This document shows, one piece after another, positions 1-8,049 of a stretch of 64,000 bases of DNA. Source of the DNA: Syntrophomonas palmitatica JCM 14374. Lineage in GTDB: Bacteria > Bacillota > Syntrophomonadia > Syntrophomonadales > Syntrophomonadaceae. The position numbers were made by a program, and so were the translations under genes. Every line of letters starts with the position of its first letter. Position 1 is the first letter of the stretch. The stretch is taken from assembly GCF_001311885.1 (NCBI RefSeq), contig NZ_BBCE01000001.1, forward strand, positions 1-64,000, read 5' to 3'. The notes below the pieces were generated by a model, which worked only from the letters and a program-made list of their open reading frames with translations, was not told the origin of the DNA and did no database searches.

Positions 1-1
1 C

Positions 2-139
2 GAACTGATGAACAACAAGAACATCCGTACAGAGCTCATAGTGGACCTAAAGACTAATACCAGGCTATCCGTTAGGGCCATAGCTAATTTGCTGGGGATT
101 AATCGAGGGATCGTACAGAAAACGAATGATAGCAGATGA
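2..139 (+). CDS. C-terminal end of a transposase-like protein (partial)
   Basis: The frame is open from the window edge and ends in TGA at 137-139, giving 45 residues. The tail has a helix-turn-helix look (LSVRAIANLLGINRGIV) like the C-terminal DNA-binding part of large REP-associated Y1 (IS200-like) transposases of clostridia. The catalytic HUH and Tyr region would lie upstream of the window, so the family cannot be confirmed here. The first REP-like palindrome starts only 18 bp after the stop, which is the arrangement expected of such a transposase and its cognate repeat. It could also be another HTH-ended protein. Confidence 0.45.
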   Translation, partial: ELMNNKNIRTELIVDLKTNTRLSVRAIANLLGINRGIVQKTNDSR

Positions 140-156
140 CTGTATAGACCAAAAAA

Positions 157-185
157 GGTGTCAAGAGAACCGTCCCCTTGACACC
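157..185 (+). repeat. REP-like palindromic repeat, copy 1
   Basis: 29-bp unit with palindromic ends (GGTGTCAA ... TTGACACC) around an asymmetric centre reading GAGAACCGTCCCC. The same unit recurs at 484-511 (inverted), 813-841, 39029-39057 (inverted) and 39080-39108. It abuts the stop codon of the HNH remnant on the other strand. Confidence 0.85.
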
Positions 186-481
186 TATTCCGGATGTTGA
201 TCCTCTGTCCTCGTCTTTCGATCATGACACTTCTTACAAAGCGGCTGCCAGTTGCTTTCATCGCAGAATAAAGTCTGATCTCCCCGGTGAGGAACTATAT
301 GATCAACTACCTCAGCAGCAATCAGCTTGCCTTCCCTTTGACAATGTCTGCAGAGAGGATTGGCTTTTAGGAATAATTTACTCGCTCTCCGCCACCGGCT
401 GTCATAACCACGTTCTCCGACATTGGGTCTTTCTTTGTTATAGCGTTTTAGATGAAGCTCGCAGTACTTGTACTCTGTCAA
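185..481 (-). pseudogene. HNH endonuclease, N-terminally truncated
   Basis: The frame encodes 98 residues similar to small phage/prophage HNH nucleases. It shows the RGYDSRW segment, then CRHC, then the core EVVDHIVPHRGD (first His pair), the N-W pair and CKKCHDRKT (second Cys pair and terminal His). These proteins normally begin with another Cys-rich stretch before YCELH. Here that part is missing and only a TTG can serve as start, two bases from REP copy 2. The gene therefore sits exactly between two inverted REP copies and has probably lost its 5' end to the repeat. The nuclease core itself looks intact. Activity is uncertain because there is no good ribosome binding site. Confidence 0.6.
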
Positions 482-483
482 CA

Positions 484-511
484 GGTGTCAGGGGGACGGT
501 TCTCTTGACAC
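484..511 (-). repeat. REP-like palindromic repeat, copy 2 (inverted)
   Basis: Same unit as copy 1 in the opposite orientation (GGTGTCAGGGGGACGG ... TTGACAC on the plus strand). It lies between the truncated starts of the HNH gene (minus strand) and the RelE/ParE gene (plus strand), so both genes appear to have been cut at this point. Confidence 0.85.
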
Positions 512-763
512 TTTATCTCTGCGCAGCTATCAGCACCTGTGACCGCATTAAAGTTGATGGACCTTGTTAATGAAGCTATCTCGGGTTTAGCGGTCATGCC
601 GCAAAAATGTCCTCCTGTAAGTCATGAACGGCTTGCAATGATGAGATATCGAAAGATGATCGTAAAGAATTATATTGTCTTTTACGATAGATTGAAAAGT
701 TCAAAAACCGTTGATGTTGAAAGAATCCTCTACGCAAGACGCGATTGGCATCATATCCTGTGA
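512..763 (+). pseudogene. RelE/ParE-family toxin, 5' end missing
   Basis: The open frame directly after the REP reads FISAQLSAP, then ALKLMDLVNEAI, then RYRKMIVKNYIVFY and ends VERILYARRDWHHIL. These are the middle and C-terminal hallmarks of ParE/RelE mRNA-interferase-fold toxins (VxNYxxxY and the RILxxRRDW tail). The first beta strand and helix, about 15 residues, are absent and replaced by the repeat. No antitoxin gene is adjacent. An internal GTG at 539 could start a shorter product, but it would lack the fold's N-terminus. I call it a remnant. Confidence 0.6.
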
Positions 764-812
764 CCGTAGGGACGTCATACTTCTTCTACTATGCTCATAG
801 ACCTAGTCGGAT

Positions 813-841
813 GGTGTCAAGAGAACCGTCCCCTCGACACC
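813..841 (+). repeat. REP-like palindromic repeat, copy 3
   Basis: Same orientation as copy 1 with one mismatch in the right arm (TCGACACC). It lies just outside the left attachment repeat of the integrated element. Confidence 0.8.
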
Positions 842-856
842 GACACCCGCGACACC

Positions 857-934
857 AAAATTTAATAATAAAAAAAGCCCGATTTTTCGGGCTTCCTTAA
901 TGTTCTAATGGTGGGCGGTACAGGACTTGAACCT
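857..934. repeat. Distal attachment site (attL/attR copy without full tRNA)
   Basis: 78 bp identical to 10173-10250. It comprises a terminator hairpin (GCCCGATTTTTCGGGC) and the last 30 nt of the tRNA-Val gene. Identity stops at 935, where element-specific sequence begins. Confidence 0.9.
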
Positions 935-979
935 TTTACACCCCACCAGGAAACCCAATATATAGGCGCTATTAAGCCT

Positions 980-998
980 TGTACCCATTTCTGTACCC
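980..998. promoter_or_regulatory. Integrase arm-type sites, left arm
   Basis: Two direct copies of TGTACCC at 980-986 and 992-998 in the context TTGTACCCATTTCTGTACCCCAC, split here as TTGTACCC and TGTACCCCAC. The same pair plus a third copy occurs at 10083-10112 near the other end. Matched repeats near both ends are the signature of arm sites bound by the N-terminal domain of lambda-type integrases. The assignment is inference. Confidence 0.55.
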
Positions 999-1034
999 CA
1001 CTTTTTTAAAATACCTAAAAATCGCCATCTCTAA

Positions 1035-2118
1035 TTATAGGCTGATTGCATTGCTTATTTTTGTTAAATGAGCATATTTTTGGGTAGTTGTAGATGGATC
1101 TTGGCCGACTAATGATGCCACAGTCAAAACGCTCGTTCCCTCTAGAAGTAATAAGGTAATCAGGCTGTGCCGCAAATCATGGATCCGCATATGAGGTAAC
1201 TCTGCACGTTCTAAGCAATAGGCGAAAGTTTTTTGAACCGAGGAATATTTGACCGGTTTCCCTGTCTGTGTGAGGAACACTAGCCCTGTGTCCGAATTTA
1301 GCGGGGTTACAGCTAACGCCCGTAGCTCCGCCCTCTGTTTTTCCTTCTGCTGTTTTAAAAGTTCTACTGTTTCCTCATCCAAAATCACGGTGCGCCGGGA
1401 ATTCTCAGTCTTTGGGCGATCGTTCAACTCCCTGGTATGGATATTCAAGGATTTGTTGATTGTGACGCTGCGGGTTGCAAAATCCACCGCATCCCAGGTC
1501 AGACCTAGTATTTCCCCTGCTCTGGCCCCAGTCAGTACCAGCAAGCGAATTACCAGCCCGTATCGATACCGCTCAGTAGCCCCCACCAAACGGCGCATAT
1601 CTTCCCGGCTCAATGTATCCCTGTGCACTTTTTCCTCACGTGGCATCTGAAACGACTGTAATGCATCTATCGGCGCTTTTTTTTCGCAGATGGCCGCTCT
1701 TACCACCATTCTCACAAAAGCGTACATATTTTTTTGCGTTCTATTACTCACGTCTAAAAAAATGCTTTTCCATAATATCTTTTAATTGCCGGGAATCGAG
1801 CGTCCACAAAACTAAGTGCCCCACAAACGGTTTTACGGCTCGTGCGCAGGATTCATATGTAGTCCATGTAGCCGGCGCAACCGATTTTCTAACGTCACGA
1901 AGCCAAACGTCTATCCACTGGCCAAGGGTAACGATATTACTGTTAGGTCCTTGTTTTGCGGCCCGCAGCTGTTTTTTTAAGTCCCTTTCACGATCCTGGG
2001 CCAGACTTTTTATTGGTGTGTAAAAAGTCTCATAGTGGTATTTAGGTTTGCCATCCTCACCTCGCCCTAGGTAGATTTTAATAAGCCATGTGTTTTGACC
2101 GCGTTTTAAAATTGACAT
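1035..2118 (-). CDS. int: Phage-type tyrosine integrase of the element (frame-shifted in this sequence)
   Basis: Two overlapping frames (2118-1744 and 1751-1035) make one integrase of about 360 residues. The N-terminal part has the arm-binding fold (GKPKYHYETFYT) and a SAM-like core-binding domain (LGQWIDVWL). The catalytic part shows the first Arg in TGARAGEILGL, the HDLRHS box with His and Arg, and the nucleophile Tyr in TTQKYAHL. The usual LGH box is VGQ here, so the second His is Gln. The frames meet at a run of seven T (1756-1762); six T would give a continuous HFLDVSNRTQK. A GGGAGG ribosome site precedes the ATG at 2118. It would integrate and excise the element at tRNA-Val. Confidence 0.9.
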
Positions 2119-2140
2119 TTATTTCCAGCCTCCCTTCGGA

Positions 2141-2178
2141 GGCCAGGAACGATACTATATATTTCTGTGTTCCTGGCC
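2141..2178. repeat. 10-bp inverted repeat between int and xis
   Basis: GGCCAGGAAC at 2141-2150 and GTTCCTGGCC at 2169-2178 are perfect complements around an AT-rich centre. A third copy of GTTCCTGGCC occurs at 10157-10166 beside the right attachment site. It may be an Xis or Int binding site or a read-through hairpin between xis and int. Confidence 0.5.
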
Positions 2179-2189
2179 CTTTTCCTGCT

Positions 2190-2381
2190 TCAATGCGCAC
2201 AAGTTTCGGCCACACGCGCTTCTTCCTGCCTAAGAAATTCAGCCAGGGCAGCTTCCGAAATGCGAAATCGCCGCTCTGACAAGCGGACAGCCCGCAGGCG
2301 ACCGGTAAAAATTAAATCGTAGACAAAATTCTTACGAACCTGCAATATCTTGGCAGTTTGTTCAACGGTATAAGTTTGCAC
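2190..2381 (-). CDS. xis: Excisionase-like DNA-binding protein
   Basis: 63 residues with the winged-HTH excisionase/MerR-type pattern: TVEQTAKILQVRKNFVYDLI as the helix-turn-helix, then GRLRAVRLSERRFRISEAALAEFL. Such proteins bend attachment DNA and direct the integrase toward excision. It starts at GTG with an AGGAGG site 9 bases upstream and lies just upstream of int on the same strand, the usual Xis-Int order. A repressor role is also possible. Confidence 0.8.
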   Translation of the reverse strand: MQTYTVEQTAKILQVRKNFVYDLIFTGRLRAVRLSERRFRISEAALAEFLRQEEARVAETCAH

Positions 2382-2413
2382 AATATCAACCTCCTATTTT
2401 TTGGTATAAAAAA

Positions 2414-2435
2414 AGCCCCCGAAAAATCGGGGGCT
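2414..2435 (-). terminator. Rho-independent terminator upstream of xis
   Basis: AGCCCCC, a short A-rich loop and GGGGGCT, followed on the minus strand by a T run. A second hairpin (AGGGCAGTA/TACTGCCCT, 2457-2484) lies directly after the CARDB gene. Together they separate that gene from xis-int. Confidence 0.7.
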
Positions 2436-2492
2436 GAAAATAGGAGAAAAGGGCAAAGGGCAGTATCTAATAAGGTACTGCCCTTTATTGTT

Positions 2493-3949
2493 CTAACTTC
2501 TGAGATTCACCCTGGTCTGGTTGTCAGAATTTATTTTTTCCGCGTTGTAAGATTCATCGGCCTTTATGATGATAGTTGTCTGCCCTGTGTTATTGCTGGG
2601 GTCAATGTCTTCAACCCCTACCGGCCAGGCTGTTACTTTGAGTGCATACGTCCCTACTTTATTAAGGGTTATGTGGGCGTTGTAACTTTTTGAGTCATAA
2701 TCATTACTGAATGCCGGTTTGTCTTTATCAACGCCGCCTGGATATGTTGCTTTTACATCAACTTCAACAGGGATATCGGATTCGTCTACCCTTACAACAA
2801 CATACGGGATGTCTATTGTTACGGATTTCCCCGGTTTTAATTTAAATACCCTCGGCTGGGTCGGCTGAACTACTTTTATATCCACGCCTTTGGACTTGAT
2901 CTGTATAAACATAAGATTGTTTTCCTGGTTGGTTTCGGTTGCAGGGGTATTGCCGTTTACGTTGGCTTTGAAGCATAGCAAGCCTTTACTGCCATCTGGA
3001 ACCGGCAGGGGAACCGTTACATTAAATGTTTGCTCTCCGTTTTTGTCTAATTCGATTTCTGCCGGGTCTGACTTCCACGCGGGATTCGTACCCTGCCAGC
3101 CTGCTGTCGAATCGCTGCCCTTCCCGTACCATACGGCTCTAAAATCAGTTACGGCTTTTTCGCCGGAGTTGCGTAGAGTTACCGGGAAGGTAATTTCGGT
3201 CTGGCCCTGCTTATATTCATAAGTCTTTGCACCTTTATTGGGGTCTTTGTATTCTTCTTTCCATTCGGTTGAGCCTTCAGGCGTGGGGTAGAAATCTGGG
3301 AAACCTGCCCCTACTTTGACCAATGCTTCGGTAAAGTACCAGACATCCCGTTAGGGAAGTTTTTATTTGACGTATTGATCGTCCTGAAGTTGCCATTGGC
3401 TGACCAGTTTACGGCTCCCGGCAAACAGGATGCGTTATCGGCTACGGCCATAAAGATTTCATAGGTTCCTTTTTCGTTTAAGGGCAGTTTTTCGATGATG
3501 TTTTTCACCGCATCGAAATTACTGACTATCTGGGAATGTATTTCGCAGTCTTCCCGGTTTGATCCTTCGGGTACGAATCTATACTGGATGTCGTACTGGT
3601 TGATTATACTGCCGGTTCCTTTGGTACAGCGATCACTAATTACTATACTGTCACCTACGGCAGCATTAATGACCGGGGAATCCTGAGAAGGGACAATGTT
3701 TGGTTTCCCGTCAATATTACCTGATTTAATTGTTTCTGCCCGTAAACTGCCGAACGAGGTTTTAATCTGCAGCGAAAACCCGGCAGAGGGCTTCTTGTGG
3801 TCATCATTAAGTGATACAGGGTGTTTTTGATAATCAGTTACCCCTGGATAATCTGAACGCTGGTTGTCGCCAATTCCGTCAGCATATACGGGTAGGCAAT
3901 TAGCCATTAGAAACACTGTCATGAGGACAAAACATATTAGTTTTCTCAA
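2493..3949 (-). CDS. Secreted CARDB-like repeat protein (frame-shifted in this sequence)
   Basis: Two frames (3949-3311 and 3323-2493) join to about 485 residues if one G is restored at 3339-3340, giving NGMSGYFTEALVKVG. The protein starts at TTG behind AAAGGAGTG with a signal peptide (ICFVLMTVFLMANCLPVYA). The second half has at least two Ig-like segments of the CARDB type: ITFPVTLRNSGEKAVTDF with PATETNQENN, and VKATYPGGV with VEDIDPSNNTGQT. CARDB modules are extracellular adhesion or scaffold folds; no catalytic motif is visible. It lies downstream of the stalk-domain gene on the same strand, suggesting a shared surface function of the element. Confidence 0.75.
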
Positions 3950-3978
3950 GATATTTCACTCCTTTTCATAAATAAAAA

Positions 3979-3996
3979 GAGGCCATTTCTGGCCCC
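3979..3996 (-). terminator. Terminator after the stalk-domain gene
   Basis: On the minus strand GGCCAGAAATGGCC forms a short hairpin followed by CTCTTTTTATTT, between the stop of the stalk-domain gene and the start of the CARDB gene. Confidence 0.6.
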
Positions 3997-4020
3997 TTCG
4001 TAATCAGTCAACAACCGGAC

Positions 4021-4946
4021 TTAGGGGAGCGTTTTGCGGATGGTGGCTATCTTTACGCCTTCGTAGCTTTCATCGCCGTTGTAGCCGCCGTAAATATCAA
4101 AAGTTACGGTCATGCCAGACTTGGGATTGGAAGTATAGCCATCTCTGAACAACATATAGTTGTTTGTCCATACGTCTTTCCGAAAATCACGCCATTGCCC
4201 ATTAATCATCTGCTGATGGCAGGTATTAAACTCCGGGTGGCTGGTGCAGACTACGCGGATATTTTGCTTTGGCCAGCTGCTGTCACCAATATTAAAAAAC
4301 ATAGTTGGGTTACTATTGCTGCTGCTAAGAAATAGATTATATCCTGCCGCACTAATATTCTGATCCCCGGTTGCATTCCCCAGGTCCTGCACGGTGATAG
4401 AGCTGTTGTTCAGTTCTTTTAATATATTCTCTATGTCAGGTTTGGGCTGATCTTCGGGGTAGGCTATGACTAGCTGTTTGGCCGCGTCCCATTCGACTTT
4501 GAAGCCTAAACCTTCAGCTACATAACGGGCAGGGAGCATAGTCCTGCCGGGGTTGGCTATCAACGGAGCCACATCCATGACAATATTCTCGTTGTTCTTT
4601 TGCATGGTCTTACTGCCGATGGTCAGCGTCAGTTTGCTTCTGCCCTGTAAAACAGCCTTCCTGGCGGAATTGTCCCAGGCGATGTTGCTGTCGCTTACAC
4701 CCAGGCGTTGCCCAGGAAACGAACGGGTACGTAAGTCCGGCTGTCTTTTATAAAGGGCGCGGTATCCATCTGGACGGTATTTACTTCGGTTGAGCCTATA
4801 TCCTGAGTGTAGTATTTGTTATGGCCGATTTTGAATACTATTAACTTATTAGGCGTACTTACGGTTTCATCGGCGTTCGTATTAACGTTGCTTGAAACCA
4901 GAAAAGCTAACATGATTATCAGCGCAAATATTTTTAGTTTCTTCAC
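4021..4946 (-). CDS. Secreted copper-amine-oxidase-N/stalk domain protein (frame-shifted in this sequence)
   Basis: The frames 4946-4695 and 4605-4021 are one gene of about 308 residues if a C is restored at 4704-4705 (NALGVSDSN). It begins at GTG after GGAGG with a signal peptide (IFALIIMLAFLVSSNVNTNA). Residues about 30-145 hold the paired half-repeats of the Cu_amine_oxidN1 family: APFIKDSRTYVPVRFLGNALG, split over the shift, and APLIANPGRTMLPARYVAEGLGF with the following WD. This module is common on clostridial surface proteins and has no oxidase activity by itself. The last 150 residues are not recognised. Confidence 0.75.
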
Positions 4947-5322
4947 CTTGATTACCTCCGTTTATTTTATTTCCCCGGGGGGATAGTTATTGGCAGTAGA
5001 CCTCCTTTCTTTATTTTACCATATACAGGGGTTCAGAAAAAGTAAAAACCCCTCATAAAGAGGGGCTGGTGTTTACAATCCATATAATAAAAGCCCTTCG
5101 CTTATCGAAGGGCATAGGTGTAGCAACACAAAAAAAGTCTAATTTTTTGTAAACCACCCCTAGTTTTTTGCCATTTATTAGGATGTCAGGGGAAATATTT
5201 TATTATTTTTATGCTGAAATTTATAATCTTTTTGCTTATGATTTTAGTATACTTAGATATTTTTTTCTTTGCAATATATATCCCTATATTTTATTTTATG
5301 GGTAGTTTTCAAAATATGTTTT
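4947..5322. other. Intergenic, AT-rich, with two terminators
   Basis: Two hairpins at 5049-5065 (CCCCTC/GAGGGG) and 5093-5113 (GCCCTTCG/CGAAGGGC) each have a T run on the minus strand and would end transcripts from the recombinase operon. The stretch 5120-5320 is very AT-rich and shows no gene. The ribosome site of the stalk-domain gene is at 4955-4960. Confidence 0.6.
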
Positions 5323-5685
5323 TTAAATTTTCCAGGGTTTGGTAATGATCAATACCCAGCCACGTTTTTGGTCATATTGGTCAAAATACACCCGCTCGCA
5401 TATCTCCATGTCGTTGAGACCATTTTCGACCACCCAGGCCCAGGCTTCAGCCAGAAGATACGGATTTTTTTCAATTGGCAAAGTATAATATTCACGAGTC
5501 CAGAAATCTCCCCGGTATATGTATATCTCTGATTTGAATAGTTCGATTTGAGCAACAGGTGGTTCCACCCCCGCACGCTGGCGCCAACGAGCCACCGCTT
5601 CGCGGTGTCCCGCCAGGCGTCGTTGCAAAATTCTTACTTCTTCTTCTAGTTCAGAAATTCTTTTTTGGTATTTTTGTTCGGTCAT
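5323..5685 (-). CDS. Coiled-coil protein of unknown function
   Basis: 120 residues. The first 45 form a leucine/arginine-rich coiled coil (ISELEEEVRILQRRLAGHREAVARW split here as two heptad blocks). The C-terminal half contains YRGDFWTREYYTLP and VYFDQYDQKRGWVLIITKPW, a compact alpha/beta domain I do not recognise. The ATG follows a GGGAGGCTGGAA leader almost identical to that of the first integrase, so the two leaders may be related. It begins 21 bp after the stop of the second recombinase and probably shares its transcript. Confidence 0.6.
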   Translation of the reverse strand: MTEQKYQKRISELEEEVRILQRRLAGHREAVARWRQRAGVEPPVAQIELFKSEIYIYRGDFWTREYYTLPIEKNPYLLAEAWAWVVENGLNDMEICERVYFDQYDQKRGWVLIITKPWKI

Positions 5686-5705
5686 TTTCCATTCCAGCCT
5701 CCCTT

Positions 5706-6631
5706 CTAAACATACGTAAATGTGATGCTTTCCCGGCTGTGCCCGAGCGCCTCAGAAACTTGGTGGCGGGCTTCATGATCGTCAATACCAGACGCCCGCA
5801 ATTCAGAATACATATTTTGGGCGAAAGAATGCCTCAAGCCATGCCAGTGAAGTTCCGTGCGGGTTGGATCACCTACCCGTGTGGGATCCTGAAAATCGTC
5901 ACGGTGATTGAAAACGTATTCTTGCACAGATTTCATGAATTTGTGCACCTTTTGCCCAGGTGGTACGAAAACATACGCGCCCCTTGGCACATTTTCGATC
6001 GATTCAGCTAGGAGCGTCTAGCAGCCTCAGAGAGGGGCACTTTGCGCGGTCGGCCACCTTTGGTGCTGGTCAGGCGCAAAACGCCTCGTCTGAGCCCGTT
6101 CTCGACCTCATTTCTTCTCAAGGTAACAATTTCTTCCAAACGCGTCCCAACATGGTATGTGATTTGCGCCATTTGCGCGTACCTGGGGTGGCCGTGTTCC
6201 CTTGCGTGTTGGCAAAAGTGGACAACTTCATCTCGTGTCCAACTCTGATCAAGATTTTTGGCTTTGTTGTTCGGGGTCGAAGCCAGGCCGATCTTAACGT
6301 TGATTTCCTTTGAATTCGACAGTTCGTACCGTGCATTGGGAATATATGTATGGAGATATTGAAGGGCAGAAATCTCATTTTTTATATATTTGTCTGTACA
6401 GCCTTTGCTTTTCAGGTATTTGCCATATGCGATCAGGTGTTTGTCTTGCAGGTTTGCCAGTTTTTGCATTTTGAATGCAGGTTGAACCCATTTCACGAAC
6501 CTTGAACAGGCAGGAGCATATCGATACCTAGTCTTATATGCTCCCCTGTTCCACGTTCGTATTATTTTTTCGAGTTGTCTACCCAGATCGTCAGTTGCCT
6601 TTATACCGGTTTCAGGAAAACTATATCTCAT
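5706..6631 (-). CDS. Second tyrosine recombinase (frame-shifted in this sequence)
   Basis: Frames 6631-6008 and 5990-5706 join to about 308 residues if CC at 6011-6012 is read as CCC (ARRSLAESIENVPRG). The N-terminal SAM-like domain (LIAYGKYLKSKGCTDKYIKNEISAL) is followed by a catalytic domain with Arg in VGTRLEEIVTL, the HGLRHSFAQ box, LGHSRESIT and Tyr in FTYV at the very end. It differs from the element integrase: it has no arm-binding domain and resembles small plasmid or integron-like recombinases. AAGGAGTGATG precedes the ATG. A role in resolving multimers or moving cargo is inference. Confidence 0.8.
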
Positions 6632-6745
6632 TATTCATCACTCCTTTTCAGACATAGCTTGCGCAGGAAAATAGCATCGTCTCTCGCTATTCACTTCGTT
6701 CCACTTGTGCCGTACCCCCAACATTTCGCATTTCGTGGGGGTCTT

Positions 6746-6853
6746 GCCCGTTCTCTCCTTCGCCGCCTCATTTGAAAAATTTTCTTGGGAAAAATATTTT
6801 TAAAATATATTGGGTTAAATTCTATGCATATTCGGCGAAGGAGAGGAACGGGC
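6746..6853. repeat. Long inverted repeat around an AT-rich core
   Basis: The left arm at 6746-6764 (GCCCGTTCTCTCCTTCGCC) is complementary to the right arm at 6834-6853 except for one extra base. The 69 bp between them are strongly AT-rich. It lies just upstream of the candidate RNA and could be a replication hairpin, a small MITE or a double-strand site for a recombinase. Confidence 0.7.
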
Positions 6854-6892
6854 TACGTATTTCAATTTAGAATGATCAATTCTTCAGTACTA

Positions 6893-7214
6893 AGGATGCA
6901 CTTGCCGCTTACGCGGTGAACGCCTTCGGCGTTCCGTGCAATGATCCGGTGGTTGTCGCCCGCGGGCCGACGTCCGAATCGCGTTGAATCGTTGTTGGTG
7001 ATTCAGACCGGGAGTGCTAGCAGCACTGTCTCTACTTATCCTTGGTCCAGATCCCCCTGTATCGGCGTCGCGCCGGGGAAACTGTTGTGGGCTGGCTTGG
7101 GGATGCATCACGCTGCCAGCCCGAATAAGCTATCGTAAAGCGGTTATTCCTAACCGCATAACTGAGATTAGAATTCTCAGCAGCCCCCTCAAACTGAACT
7201 TGAGGATTTTTTTT
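6893..7214 (+). ncRNA. Candidate structured RNA with its own terminator
   Basis: A GC-rich island within AT-rich flanks with no plausible protein. It folds into many local helices: GCAC...GTGC enclosing CCGC-TTAC-GCGG and GAACGCC-TTC-GGCGTTC; AGTGCTAGCAGCACT; GGGCTGGC...GCCAGCCC (7089-7122); GCGGTTA-TTC-CTAACCGC; GAGATTAGAATTCTC. It ends in a textbook Rho-independent terminator (CCTCAA-N7-TTGAGG plus eight T, 7187-7214) on the plus strand. Flanking genes are in the opposite direction or far downstream. The 5' end is uncertain. I do not recognise the family. Confidence 0.5.
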
Positions 7215-7554
7215 GCGATCCTCCCTGGGTTAGACCAGGCAGTGCAGATTAAAAAGAAACCTGTGAAAACAATTAATAATACTAGCATTTTCATTCCTCC
7301 CATCATCCCGGCCCAGCCGGGTTATTAATGCCCGGCCAGCAGAACAACAGAAAGCCAAAATAGAACAGATTGCTCTGTTCCCTTAAAAAAAGGATTTAAT
7401 TCCAAAAAGGATTTTTAGATGGCGACTTCATCAAGTCTTAGGTAGGTCCCTGTTTGAAACAGGATTTTTTGATGTGATTATCTATACATCTTAAATATAC
7501 CACGCCAAGAAAAAAATAAACAAGTATATTTTTCAGAAAAACCCGGCGTATCCG
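7215..7554. other. Intergenic with several hairpins
   Basis: No gene seen. Contains CCCGGC-CCA-GCCGGG at 7308-7322 and AACAG...CTGTT near 7362-7380. CCTGT...ACAGG with six T at 7449-7470 looks like a plus-strand terminator. Confidence 0.5.
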
Positions 7555-7640
7555 TATTCTAGGATATATTTTTAAGGCCATTTTAGCCTGTATTCTAGGA
7601 TAAAAAAATATATTAATTGACGGTTTTATATCCTAGAATA
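7555..7640. promoter_or_regulatory. Three 12-bp operator-like sites before higBA
   Basis: TATTCTAGGATA occurs at 7555-7566 and 7591-7602 and inverted (TATCCTAGAATA) at 7629-7640, spaced 36-38 bp. The third overlaps a possible promoter (TTGACG 7617-7622, TATACA 7639-7644). They are probably HigA or HigBA autoregulation sites. Confidence 0.55.
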
Positions 7641-7672
7641 TACATTCTAAGTTAGACTTTACACATCAACCA

Positions 7673-7692
7673 TATAGCATATATGCTATAAT
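7673..7692 (+). promoter_or_regulatory. Extended -10 promoter within an 18-bp palindrome
   Basis: TATAGCATATATGCTATA (7673-7690) is a perfect palindrome. Its right arm forms TGC-TATAAT (7684-7692), an extended -10, ending 6 bp before the higB ATG. There is no ribosome site, so the transcript would be leaderless. Binding of the antitoxin to the palindrome would block this promoter. Confidence 0.55.
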
Positions 7693-7698
7693 ATCGAT

Positions 7699-8046
7699 AT
7701 GAACTGGAATATATTTTATTTTAAAGAAGGAACCCGGCAGCCTGTAAGAGAGTTTGTTGATTCTACCTCTCCTAAAGTAAAGGCTAAAATACTGAGAAAC
7801 TTACAACTTCTAGCTGAATTCGGTGTAGAACTTGGTTTCCCATTGGTAAGTAATATTGATCGTAATATCTGGGAACTGCGTACAATATACCAGGGGAATC
7901 AATACCGTATTCTGTTTTCAGTTATTTCTGGGCAAATAATTTTACTTACTCACGGATTTCAGAAGAAAACTCAGCGTATAAGTAAACAAGATATAGATCT
8001 GGCCAGAAAACGGCTCAGACAATACCTTGAGAAAGGGGAACATTAA
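7699..8046 (+). CDS. higB: HigB-like toxin (RelE superfamily, Gp49 type)
   Basis: 115 residues of the phage-derived Gp49/HigB family of ribosome-dependent mRNA interferases. It shows REFVDSTSPKVKAKILRNL, then the strand IWELRTIYQGNQYRILFSV and HGFQKKTQRISKQDIDLARKR, the typical order of this family. It is followed after 3 bp by the HTH antitoxin, the reversed toxin-first order of HigBA. The ATG at 7699 lies about one helical turn after a TATAAT box with no ribosome site. It probably stabilises the element. Confidence 0.85.
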   Translation: MNWNIFYFKEGTRQPVREFVDSTSPKVKAKILRNLQLLAEFGVELGFPLVSNIDRNIWELRTIYQGNQYRILFSVISGQIILLTHGFQKKTQRISKQDIDLARKRLRQYLEKGEH

Positions 8047-8049
8047 AAC

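Noticed and set aside
157-841. CRISPR array made of the 29-bp repeats at 157, 484 and 813
   Set aside because: Copies alternate in orientation, the spacing is about 300 bp with genes between, and two more copies lie 38 kb away. No cas genes are present.
905-934. A second tRNA-Val gene at the left end
   Set aside because: Only the last 30 nt of the tRNA are present; the anticodon and D arms are missing. It is the attachment-site copy.
6890-7111. A 73-residue minus-strand frame in the GC-rich island
   Set aside because: It has Arg/Pro/Ser-rich composition, no ribosome site and no recognisable motif, and it lies across strong RNA hairpins. I consider it a shadow of the structured region.
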